This document shows, in pieces, positions 1 to 6,117 of a DNA stretch of 10,688 nucleotides. The position numbers were made by a program, and so were the translations under genes. Source of the stretch: Candidatus Omnitrophota bacterium (GTDB lineage Bacteria; Omnitrophota; Gorgyraeia; Zapsychrales; Zapsychraceae); assembly GCA_018399915.1 (NCBI GenBank), contig JAGYNW010000054.1, positions 1 through 10,688 on the forward strand, written 5' to 3'. The notes under the pieces were generated by a model. The model saw nothing but the letters and a program-made list of their open reading frames with translations, was not told where the DNA came from and searched no databases. Each line of letters begins with the position of its first letter. The stretch's first letter is position 1.

Positions 1-569
1 TCTATCAGCCCCAGGAAAACGGACAAACACGGACAATAATCGCCAAACGGGGAGAATTCACTCCGGTTCCCAAAGAAGATAAGATAAAGCTCAAGCTCAT
101 GGACGGCACCTTTGATGAGCCGAACCTGGAGGACAAAGAGGCCTATTCCCGCAAACTGAATTTCAAAACATATTTCATGACACTGGATGTGTCACAGAAA
201 GAAGATGAACTTGATAAAAAACCCCAAGGCATGACATTGAAAGAATTAAAGAAAGAGATCGATGAATTTGATAAACACTTCATGGATACGACCCGCTTCA
301 GAACCGAGTATCACCGCAAAATCGCCTGGTCTTTTTCCGGATTATTTTTTGTGCTTTTGGGTTTTCCGATCGCTGTCATAAACAATAACCGGGAGAAATC
401 CGCAAACATCGTACTGGCGATCTTTTGTGGTGTTCTCTATTATTTAATATCACTCGGCTGCCAGGCCCTCAGCATCGAGCATATCGCAGACCCGGCCTTC
501 ATTATGTGGGTCCCGAATATGCTGGCTTTATTGGTTGCCATTATCCTTAATTACAAATGCGTATCCTAG
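1..569 (+). CDS. lptF: LptF/LptG (YjgP/YjgQ) family LPS-export permease, C-terminal part (5' end off window)
   Basis: The reading frame is open from base 3, so the gene begins before the window; 188 codons remain and the ATG at 99 is internal. In this family two six-helix permeases pair with the LptB ATPase to extract lipopolysaccharide from the inner membrane and pass it to LptC/A/D. What is visible matches the C-terminal half: a periplasmic beta-rich stretch containing a DGTFDEP segment, then a charged linker (KELKKEIDEF), the family-typical TEYHRKIAWSFSGLFFVLLGFP lead into a helix, and three hydrophobic segments (roughly bases 327-390, 405-460 and 495-555). It overlaps the next permease gene by 13 bp, so the two are probably translationally coupled. 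Naming it LptF rather than LptG rests only on being first of the pair, the usual order; the family assignment is much surer than the symbol. Confidence 0.85.
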   Translation, partial: YQPQENGQTRTIIAKRGEFTPVPKEDKIKLKLMDGTFDEPNLEDKEAYSRKLNFKTYFMTLDVSQKEDELDKKPQGMTLKELKKEIDEFDKHFMDTTRFRTEYHRKIAWSFSGLFFVLLGFPIAVINNNREKSANIVLAIFCGVLYYLISLGCQALSIEHIADPAFIMWVPNMLALLVAIILNYKCVS

Positions 570-1660
570 ACAATTACATTAACAAATCCATAATCACCAT
601 ATTTGTCACAACGATCATTCTGTTCTGCTTTCTGTATGTGCTTATCGACATTACAGGCATCCTTGATGAGATCATTGACAGAGAAGTGCCTTTGGCCATT
701 CTGGCGCAATACTACATATCCTTTTTTCCCATCATTTTGGCGCAAAGCTCCTCGATGGCATGCTTGATCGCCACACTGTTTACCTTCAGCCGCCTTAATA
801 ATAATAATGAGGTTATTGTCATGCGCTCCAGTGGTCTGAATTTCTGGCAGATTACCCGGCCGGCGTTAATATTTGGCATCCTCATATCGGTCTGCATCTT
901 CTGGGTCAATGAAAACTATGTGCCCCAGGCCAATGCCAAGGCAAAAGAGATCTGGGATGCCAACATGATGCTGGAATCTGACCGCGCGAAAAAGAAAAAA
1001 GAGATCAAAAACCTGACCTTTTACGGGCTTAAGAACCGTTTATACTTTATCGATTCCTTTAACCCCAAGGACAATACACTCAATGGCATAACCATCATAG
1101 AATATGGCGAAGACCAGAACATCAAACAAAAAATCGTGGCACTCAAAGGAACCTGGACCGGCCTGGCCTGGAAATTTTATCAATGCCAGATCACCAATTA
1201 CAAAGACGCGGATACCGCCTCTCCTCTGAAGATTGTGATCTATGAAGAAAAACTCATGGACATCAAGGAAACCCCTAAAGACTTCATGAAACAGCGGATT
1301 GATGTTGCGTCCATGAACATAAAAGAGTTACAGCAGTACATTGAACGTTTCGCCAACAGCGGAGCCGCCAAGGCGATCAACAATCTGAAGGTGGATGTGC
1401 ATCAGAAGATCGCCTTTCCTTTCGGCAATTTCATTATCGTTCTGGTAGGACTGCCTTTTGCCTTGATGGTCAAAAGCCGTAAACGTTCAACCCTGACTTC
1501 CCTGGGTATCGCTATCGCGATCGGCTTTCTTTTCTATGTAGCCAATGCGGTCGCCCTGGCCTTTGGCAAGAGCGGGCTTCTGCCCCCGGTGCTTTCGGCG
1601 TGGATCGCGCCTATGCTTTTCACCGGACTGGCCATCATTCTCATCGAGAACAACTTTTGA
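557..1660 (+). CDS. lptG: LptF/LptG (YjgP/YjgQ) family LPS-export permease, complete
   Basis: This 367-residue protein is a normal length for the LptF/LptG family, the inner-membrane permease subunits of the LptB2FG LPS extractor. Hydrophobic segments lie at about residues 12-34, 48-77 and 100-120. A periplasmic beta-rich domain follows (about 130-260), then three more helices (about 287-306, 314-337 and 345-364). The family hallmark NNEVIVMRSSGLN follows the second helix on the cytoplasmic side, and VDVHQKIAFPFGNFIIVLVG opens the second helix set, mirroring the TEYHRKIAWSF segment of the upstream gene. The ATG at 557 lies inside the end of the upstream gene (stop at 567-569) and has no clear Shine-Dalgarno, which supports coupled translation. 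A strong hairpin follows 30 bases after the stop. LptG versus LptF is inferred from gene order. Confidence 0.9.
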   Translation: MRILDNYINKSIITIFVTTIILFCFLYVLIDITGILDEIIDREVPLAILAQYYISFFPIILAQSSSMACLIATLFTFSRLNNNNEVIVMRSSGLNFWQITRPALIFGILISVCIFWVNENYVPQANAKAKEIWDANMMLESDRAKKKKEIKNLTFYGLKNRLYFIDSFNPKDNTLNGITIIEYGEDQNIKQKIVALKGTWTGLAWKFYQCQITNYKDADTASPLKIVIYEEKLMDIKETPKDFMKQRIDVASMNIKELQQYIERFANSGAAKAINNLKVDVHQKIAFPFGNFIIVLVGLPFALMVKSRKRSTLTSLGIAIAIGFLFYVANAVALAFGKSGLLPPVLSAWIAPMLFTGLAIILIENNF

Positions 1661-1690
1661 TAAACAAGCGTCGCCTCTATTTAAGGCAGA

Positions 1691-1722
1691 AAAAAAGCGG
1701 CTTATTTCTAAGCCGCTTTTTT
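1691..1722. terminator. Bidirectional intrinsic terminator hairpin
   Basis: A perfect 14-bp inverted repeat (AAAAAAGCGGCTTA and its complement) surrounds a TTTC loop at 1705-1708. The GC-rich core GCGGCTTA is flanked by A6 on one side and T6 on the other, so each strand yields a stem followed by a U-run. It sits between the stop of the rightward permease gene (1660) and the stop of the leftward PEP-CTERM gene (1740), as expected for one terminator serving two convergent genes. Confidence 0.92.
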
Positions 1723-1739
1723 CATTCATTTGAAATCTT

Positions 1740-2555
1740 TCAGGATCTGCGTTTTTTGACAAAAAACCCAACCAAGCCGGAGCCAAACAAGACCATGGTC
1801 GCGGGTTCTGGGACAGAAGAACCGGCAGGCAATAAATAACCGATCTCATTAATGTAAAGCTGCTTACCTTCCTCCGGATCATCAAACGTGTCAGTGAGCA
1901 TCCCGTTGGTAATGCTGCGTCCCTCATTACCCAAAGCAATCGCATTGTGCGTGAAGGAACCTTGACTGTCTTGCCCGGTAAATGTGGCCGCAGGCGTGCC
2001 GCCGGCCAAAGACATATTGTACTGATCCTGATTCTGCCTGTTTGGGTCATGAAAACCCACAGTCACCGGCACGGCACCACTCATACCCATGGCAAATTGC
2101 GCGTTCGTCAAATTCATGGAACTATGATTCCCGTATTTCTCGGCGTCTGCGCTAGTCAGCCAGGTAACATCAAACAGACCAGCCAGTTGATTATTCCGGG
2201 TCCAATCAGTGTAGATGGATAATCCGCCTTGCTGAGCGAAACCACCTAAGGCATTGATCGCGTTGGCAATATCCGTACTCGAAGAAGAATTCTTCTGAAC
2301 CATAATGATCCCCAAATCCACATCCCCATCCGCGGTTCCGTTGGTCAGCATACTCGCGTATTGAGAGGCATCCGTTAATTTTGTGTACGTGTGGACCCCG
2401 GCTGCGGCGTAATAATCTAATGCGGAATGCATTTGGTCCGTTCCCTGAGCATGATCCACATAATACAAAATATTGCCGGCATGGGCTACGGCGGTCAAAT
2501 TCAAGATCATCAGTACAAACAGGGCAATCAATAAATGCATTTTTTTTCCAAGCAT
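1740..2555 (-). CDS. Secreted PEP-CTERM sorting-domain protein of unknown function
   Basis: The 271-residue product has both ends of an exosortase substrate. Residues 1-26 are a classic signal peptide (MLGKK, hydrophobic core LLIALFVLMILNL, likely cleavage after AHA26). The last 24 residues are a PEP-CTERM tail: VPEP at 248-251, a hydrophobic helix, and a basic KKRRS end. In this family exosortase cleaves near PEP and the protein is released or attached at the cell surface; no exosortase gene is in the window. The mature part has no cysteine and is rich in Asn, Ser, Thr, Gly and Gln. The segment IALGNEGRSITNGMLTDTF with YINEIGYLL, plus an N-terminal alternation of beta-like and helical stretches (ILYYVDHAQ, LGIIMVQ), loosely recalls ThuA/class-I-amidotransferase-like folds; that is a weak inference. 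The ATG at 2555 was chosen over a longer frame to 2669 because a GGAGAA ribosome site lies 5 bases upstream and the signal peptide then starts at residue 1. It stands alone, convergent to the permease genes. Confidence 0.88.
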   Translation of the reverse strand: MLGKKMHLLIALFVLMILNLTAVAHAGNILYYVDHAQGTDQMHSALDYYAAAGVHTYTKLTDASQYASMLTNGTADGDVDLGIIMVQKNSSSSTDIANAINALGGFAQQGGLSIYTDWTRNNQLAGLFDVTWLTSADAEKYGNHSSMNLTNAQFAMGMSGAVPVTVGFHDPNRQNQDQYNMSLAGGTPAATFTGQDSQGSFTHNAIALGNEGRSITNGMLTDTFDDPEEGKQLYINEIGYLLPAGSSVPEPATMVLFGSGLVGFFVKKRRS

Positions 2556-2560
2556 ATTCT

Positions 2561-2566
2561 TTCTCC
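2561..2566 (-). promoter_or_regulatory. Shine-Dalgarno of the PEP-CTERM gene (decides the start)
   Basis: Read on the minus strand, GGAGAA lies 5 bases before the ATG at 2555 (GGAG at 7 bases). This is the best ribosome site in the region. It fixes translation at 2555 rather than at the in-frame upstream starts, whose extra 38 residues (many Arg, Lys and Pro) would bury the signal peptide. Confidence 0.85.
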
Positions 2567-2583
2567 AAAAATTTGATTTTGTT

Positions 2584-2656
2584 AAATCAGAACGCGGTTT
2601 GACGTGTCCATACACGCGCTTGCGCGGTCCTGATTTGCATTGTCGTAAAAACGACA
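2584..2656 (-). promoter_or_regulatory. Hairpin-rich 5' leader of the PEP-CTERM gene
   Basis: The leader is dense in inverted repeats. AAATCAG (2584-2590) pairs with CTGATTT (2630-2636) to close a loop that contains CGTGT-CCAT-ACACG (2603-2616) and the palindromic CGCGC-TT-GCGCG (2615-2626), which share two bases. Next to it TGTCGT-AAAA-ACGACA (2641-2656) forms a separate 6-bp hairpin. On the minus-strand transcript this would be a multibranch structure ending about 28 bases before the start codon. The leader-side CTGATTT arm has a competing partner: GATTT can also pair with the AAATC that follows it closely toward the gene. I do not recognise a known riboswitch. It could be a folded leader, protein-binding palindromes, or decayed sequence. 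Confidence 0.35.
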
Positions 2657-2699
2657 TCCCGCAATTCAATATTTGATCGTTAAAAGGATTAGGAACTTA

Positions 2700-2727
2700 A
2701 ACATAACACATAATTCCGGCATTTCAA
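2700..2727 (-). promoter_or_regulatory. Possible sigma70-type promoter for the PEP-CTERM gene
   Basis: On the minus strand TTGAAA (2722-2727, against consensus TTGACA) is followed after 16 bases by TATGTT (2700-2705, against TATAAT). This would give a leader of about 135-140 bases ahead of the ATG at 2555. The matches are partial and the region is AT-rich, so a chance match is possible. Its position, between the phased GGAC repeats and the structured leader, makes it the best candidate in the gap. Confidence 0.35.
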
Positions 2728-2729
2728 TA

Positions 2730-2785
2730 GGACATAATCGGACTTGCCAGGACAAACCCGGACAAAAAGGGAAAAACAGTAGGAC
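2730..2785. repeat. Array of GGAC motifs with exact 10-bp spacing
   Basis: GGAC begins at 2730, 2740, 2750 and 2760, with a GGAA variant at 2770, and GGAC again at 2782 and 2799. The first four copies are exactly one helical turn apart, so the motifs would lie on one face of the DNA. The array ends 2-3 bases upstream of the putative -35 of the PEP-CTERM gene, where a transcription activator could bind. It also lies in the 3' flank of alr. The units beyond GGAC vary (GGACATAATC, GGACTTGCCA, GGACAAACCC, GGACAAAAAG). The repeat is visible directly; the regulatory role is inferred. Confidence 0.6.
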
Positions 2786-2808
2786 AAGAACAAGATATGG
2801 ACTTTGCC

Positions 2809-2824
2809 CTCCCAAGGTTGGGAG
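2809..2824 (-). other. Small inverted repeat in the 3' flank of alr
   Basis: CTCCCAA (2809-2815) and TTGGGAG (2818-2824) are perfectly complementary, giving a 6-bp stem with a four-base loop 13 bases past the alr stop. No T-run follows on the minus strand, so it does not qualify as a standard intrinsic terminator. It could be an RNA 3'-end stabiliser or help a Rho-dependent stop. Confidence 0.4.
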
Positions 2825-2836
2825 CGCAAGTCATGT

Positions 2837-4036
2837 TTAAACGGATTTGTAAAGCCGCGGGAGACGGTTTCCTAAACTGCAAACAATCTCGTAATTAATC
2901 GTGCCGGCATGCCGGGCCAATTCATCAGCGGAAATTTGTTCGTGCTTTTGGGCGCCCAGAATCACCACCGGCATGTTCACTTTCACCTGATCCACCTTTG
3001 ACACATCCACCATGATCTGATCCATGGTAACCCGTCCGATCACAGGGCAACGTTGGCCATTGACCAGGACATGGGCCTTATTAGAAAACACCCGGAAATA
3101 CCCATCATTGTAACCAATAGGCAAAGTCGCCACTTGCATAGGCTTCCTGGTAAAAAAAGTCCGGCCGTAACTGATGCTCCGGCCCTTAGGAACTTTTTTA
3201 AGAAAGATAATCCGTGACTTAACCGTCATGGCCGGCTTCAGGTGGATCTGTCCCCGTAAGCTGGCATGAGGGTAAAGCCCGTAAAGCATTAATCCCGGCC
3301 TGGCCAGATTAAGGATATTGGTTTTGTATCCGGCGAGCCCCATGCTGTTAGCCGCATGGATGTAGGGAATGATCATGCCTTTAGCGTCAAGTTGCCGTAC
3401 CAAAATGTACAGATCATCGATCTGCTGCCGGGTGTATGACCTGTCTGTGTCTGCGGCCGGAAAATGCGTGTAGAGCCCCATTATCCGCAAATGTTTCAGC
3501 TGATAGATCTTTTGGATAAAATCAAAGGCCTGTTCATGCCAGAGGCCCAAGCGTCCCATGCCTGTATCCACCACAATATGAATATCCACTGTGCGCTTGC
3601 TCTGTTGCGCCTGTTTATTCAGCGCTCTGGCAAACGGCAAACTGCAGACCGTAGGCATTAGGTTGTATCTTACTATCGCAGGCACGAATTCCGCAAGCGT
3701 ACTTTCGAACAAAAGCACCGGCCGGGTAATACCTTTATTTCTCAAAGCCACGCCTTCCTTGACATCTGAAACCGCGAAGAAACCCACGCCTTGTTTATCC
3801 AGCAGCGTACTTATCTGATCCACGCCATGGCCATAGGCGTCTGCCTTGATCACCGCCAGAATGTATTGTGCCTGGGTGTGCAACTTTTTCTGCAAAGGCC
3901 TGTTGGGCAGAACAAACCGGTTCCGTTCCGTCAATTTTTGCAAGGCCTGCAGATTAGACCGGACCGCTTTCAGGTCGATCTCGACCCATGTAAGAGGCTT
4001 GGATGAAAAGTTCTTTTTCGCCATGACCGGGCTCAT
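2837..4036 (-). CDS. alr: Alanine racemase
   Basis: This is a PLP-dependent fold-type III alanine racemase that converts L-alanine to D-alanine for peptidoglycan precursors in the cytoplasm. The PLP-lysine motif AVIKADAYGHG puts the Schiff-base lysine at K64. The second catalytic base is Tyr290 in SYGRTFF. Other family blocks are GMGRLG, LARPGLMLYG, LPIGYNDGYFR (308-315 at its end) and GRVTMDQIMVDVS. The ATG at 4036 gives 399 residues and overlaps the tsaB stop as ATGA, so translation is probably coupled; a TTG at 4063 in the same frame is less likely. The protein is somewhat longer than the usual 360-380 residues because about 20 extra residues (roughly 37-57) precede the PLP lysine, which normally falls near residue 34-40. 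Its position after tsaE and tsaB echoes the alr-tsaE-tsaB cluster of actinobacteria. Confidence 0.96.
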   Translation of the reverse strand: MSPVMAKKNFSSKPLTWVEIDLKAVRSNLQALQKLTERNRFVLPNRPLQKKLHTQAQYILAVIKADAYGHGVDQISTLLDKQGVGFFAVSDVKEGVALRNKGITRPVLLFESTLAEFVPAIVRYNLMPTVCSLPFARALNKQAQQSKRTVDIHIVVDTGMGRLGLWHEQAFDFIQKIYQLKHLRIMGLYTHFPAADTDRSYTRQQIDDLYILVRQLDAKGMIIPYIHAANSMGLAGYKTNILNLARPGLMLYGLYPHASLRGQIHLKPAMTVKSRIIFLKKVPKGRSISYGRTFFTRKPMQVATLPIGYNDGYFRVFSNKAHVLVNGQRCPVIGRVTMDQIMVDVSKVDQVKVNMPVVILGAQKHEQISADELARHAGTINYEIVCSLGNRLPRLYKSV

Positions 4037-4719
4037 CGCTTCTTCTTTCTGGTTACCTGGCAATCTTCCGGATGCAAATACAAAGGCACCAGGGTATCAA
4101 TGTTCGCATAGGCTTTTTGGCCGAACAGGTCCGCGGCCAGAGGCGCCATGTAGCGCGCCTGGGGCCTCCACCTTTTTTCTGAAGCCATCCTGAGCACCTT
4201 GGGGCTTTGCCTTAAACGCTCAGCACAAACCAAAAGCCCATCCCCGATAAAAACGGATGGCCGGATAACACTTGATAAGATAGTTTCCAGGTCACAAAGC
4301 CGGTAAGGCGTATTGCGTTCAAGGATCTTTCCTTTTTTTTCATAGACACAACCATAGACCAAACCTCTTTTCGCATCCCCCAAAGCACATACCCTCGCGT
4401 TTTCCTCCTTAACACTGGCGGCCAGAATATCCAGAGAAGAGATGCCAACGATCGGTTTGTTCATAGCATACGCCAGGGCCTTAACCGCGGAAACCCCGAC
4501 GCGTAATCCGGTAAATGATCCCGGGCCCAGCGCGATGGCGTAACCATCGATCTGTTCAAGCTGCCATCCCGCGAGTTTAAGAAGATGCTGGATCGACGGG
4601 ATGAGCGCGGAAGAAACGATGCGGCCCATCGGATAATTACGGTAACGGACCACCCTGGCATCCGTAGATAGCGCGAGGCTCAAATTTTTTGTAGATGTCT
4701 CAATCGATAATATGCGCAT
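4033..4719 (-). CDS. tsaB: tRNA t6A37 synthesis protein TsaB (YeaZ)
   Basis: TsaB is the non-catalytic ASKHA-fold partner that joins TsaD and TsaE to put threonylcarbamoyl on A37 of ANN-decoding tRNAs. The 228-residue product starts with ILSIETSTKNLSLAL (residues 3-17) and has the signature LGPGSFTGLRVG (64-75), then VGISSLDILA. The length matches the family's roughly 220-235 residues. The ATG at 4719 is chosen because family proteins begin right before ILSIETS; an in-frame TTG at 4734 would add five residues. The start overlaps the tsaE end by 20 bp, and the stop overlaps the alr start. TsaD and TsaC are not in the window, and rimI, often beside tsaB, is absent here. The C-terminus is strongly basic (TRKKKR). 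Confidence 0.94.
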   Translation of the reverse strand: MRILSIETSTKNLSLALSTDARVVRYRNYPMGRIVSSALIPSIQHLLKLAGWQLEQIDGYAIALGPGSFTGLRVGVSAVKALAYAMNKPIVGISSLDILAASVKEENARVCALGDAKRGLVYGCVYEKKGKILERNTPYRLCDLETILSSVIRPSVFIGDGLLVCAERLRQSPKVLRMASEKRWRPQARYMAPLAADLFGQKAYANIDTLVPLYLHPEDCQVTRKKKR

Positions 4720-5188
4720 GATTAAACTTTTCAATAATATCCTGATAGGGTTTACCTACGGCTTTGACCTTAAGGGATCTTTGATTTTCCCGACGATGAC
4801 AGATAGTTACCGCGAGATATTCCGCGGGCATCGCGTCTTGCAAACGTTCGGCCCATTCGATCACCGAGACATCATTGCCATACAAAAATTCATCATAACC
4901 GATCATTTCAATCTCGATCAAATCCTCCAAACGGTACAGATCAAAATGAAAAAGAGACATCGGCCGGCCTTCATAAATATGCATCAGCACATAACTCGGA
5001 CTGGTCACCTCCTGCGGTTTGATCGTCATTCCCCGGGCCAGCCCTTTGACAAAAGTGGTCTTGCCCGCACCCAGATCGCCGAACAAACAGACAATCGCGC
5101 CGGAGGGCAAATGTTTCGCCAACTGGGCCGCGAAATCCCGTGTCTGTTGTTCGCTGTTTGATATTTTGTTGATCGTTGTTTTGGTCAT
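4700..5188 (-). CDS. tsaE: tRNA t6A37 synthesis ATPase TsaE (YjeE)
   Basis: TsaE is a small P-loop ATPase that binds the TsaB-TsaD complex and resets it during t6A37 formation. The Walker A motif GDLGAGKTT is at residues 37-45. TSPSYVLMHIY (62-72) matches the switch-I-like TSPTF segment, HFDLYRL (81-87) follows, and VIEWAERL (109-116) is the family's conserved C-terminal motif. At 162 residues it is normal length. The ATG at 5188 lies 6 bases after the thiL stop with only a weak ribosome site, so coupling to thiL is likely. Its end overlaps tsaB by 20 bp. Confidence 0.95.
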   Translation of the reverse strand: MTKTTINKISNSEQQTRDFAAQLAKHLPSGAIVCLFGDLGAGKTTFVKGLARGMTIKPQEVTSPSYVLMHIYEGRPMSLFHFDLYRLEDLIEIEMIGYDEFLYGNDVSVIEWAERLQDAMPAEYLAVTICHRRENQRSLKVKAVGKPYQDIIEKFNHAHIID

Positions 5189-5194
5189 TTGTCT

Positions 5195-6100
5195 TTAAAA
5201 ATGGGTGTAGCCTTGCCCGGGCAAAGGCTTTGTTTTTCCATCAGTGAAAATAACAGCTCCCGCGGATTTTCCCGGCCCGATCTCACCGATCTGCCAAAAA
5301 GGAAACCGCGTCTTGGCCTGATGCAATTTTCGCGCCTTGGCCTTGCTGAGCGTAAACAACAATTCAAAATCCTCTCCATCGTTAAGGGCATTGCTTAACT
5401 TAGCGCCCGCCCGCAGAGGAATGGCCTCCCGGTCCAATAACCCAGAGACATGACTTGCTTCCAGAACATGCCTCAAATCTGAGGCAAGACCATCGGAAAT
5501 ATCAATCATGGCTGACGGCTTGCAATGCCTGACCAAATACTGGGCTTGTTTCAACCTCGGAGTAAAACGCAAATGATGGCCGCTTGCGTAAGCATTGCCC
5601 AAAGGACCTGTCACATAAATGTGGTCTCCGGGTCTGGCCTGGCTCCGGGTGACCAGATCCCGGGCGCGAACCTCACCGGTCAAGGCCACGTTCAGAACAA
5701 GGGTCTTGCTGCGGACCGTGTCGCCTCCCACGATATCCACATTAAATGCGCGCGCGATCTGCCTGAGGCCTTGATAAATCTTGGCAACATAAGTGATCTC
5801 TGTTTGAGAGGATACGCCCAAGGAGACCAAAGCGTGTCGCGGCACGCCTCCCATTGCGGCGATATCGCTAATACTGACGGCCAGGGCTTTTCGTCCGATC
5901 AGCGCAGGAGGCATGGTCTTTAAGAAATGCACCCCCTCAACAAGCATGTCGGTTGTCAGCAAACCCTTGCGTCCGGGCTTATGCTCAACTACCGCGGCAT
6001 CATCTCCGATCCCTAAACGTACGGAACCGGAAAGAGGCATTCCCTTTGCGATCTTTTGTATGAGTCCGAATTCCCCTAATTGAGATAATTGTGCGGCCAT
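5195..6100 (-). CDS. thiL: Thiamine-monophosphate kinase
   Basis: ThiL uses ATP to phosphorylate thiamine monophosphate to thiamine diphosphate, the last step of cofactor synthesis. All family blocks are present: GEFGLI (9-14), the Mg/ATP motif GIGDDAAV (30-37), TTDMLVEGVHF (49-59), SISDIAAMGG (76-85), GGDTVRS (124-130), and further on MIDISDGLASDL and GEDFELLF. At 301 residues it is slightly shorter than the typical 310-330. The ATG at 6100 is 17 bases after the mtnA stop, with no strong ribosome site. No other thiamine genes are nearby, so the gene appears to be carried in a general housekeeping string rather than a thiamine operon. Confidence 0.96.
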   Translation of the reverse strand: MAAQLSQLGEFGLIQKIAKGMPLSGSVRLGIGDDAAVVEHKPGRKGLLTTDMLVEGVHFLKTMPPALIGRKALAVSISDIAAMGGVPRHALVSLGVSSQTEITYVAKIYQGLRQIARAFNVDIVGGDTVRSKTLVLNVALTGEVRARDLVTRSQARPGDHIYVTGPLGNAYASGHHLRFTPRLKQAQYLVRHCKPSAMIDISDGLASDLRHVLEASHVSGLLDREAIPLRAGAKLSNALNDGEDFELLFTLSKAKARKLHQAKTRFPFWQIGEIGPGKSAGAVIFTDGKTKPLPGQGYTHF

Positions 6101-6117
6101 GATAAACGGTTAAAACT

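Noticed and set aside
1487..2050. 187-codon open frame on the minus strand across the terminator
   Set aside because: It runs antisense to the permease gene, across the terminator hairpin, and overlaps the PEP-CTERM gene in another frame. The product is Arg/Pro-rich with no recognisable motif.
2556..2669. Longer reading frame for the PEP-CTERM protein, starting at 2669
   Set aside because: It would place 38 basic, proline-containing residues before a clean signal peptide. A GGAGAA ribosome site sits directly before the ATG at 2555, and the extra stretch overlaps strong inverted repeats.
2730..2785. CRISPR array
   Set aside because: The units share only four bases at 10-bp spacing; there are no 23-40 bp repeats, spacers or cas genes.
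2809..2824. Intrinsic terminator for the alr operon
   Set aside because: The stem is only 6 bp with a usable loop and no T-run follows on the minus strand; it is listed only as an inverted repeat.
4037..4063. TTG start of alr at 4063, nine codons upstream
   Set aside because: The ATG at 4036 overlaps the tsaB stop as ATGA, a standard coupling arrangement, and the extra residues match nothing in the family.
4712..5161. 149-codon plus-strand open frame opposite tsaE
   Set aside because: It is a shadow of tsaE, whose motifs are unambiguous; the shadow product has no family features or ribosome site.
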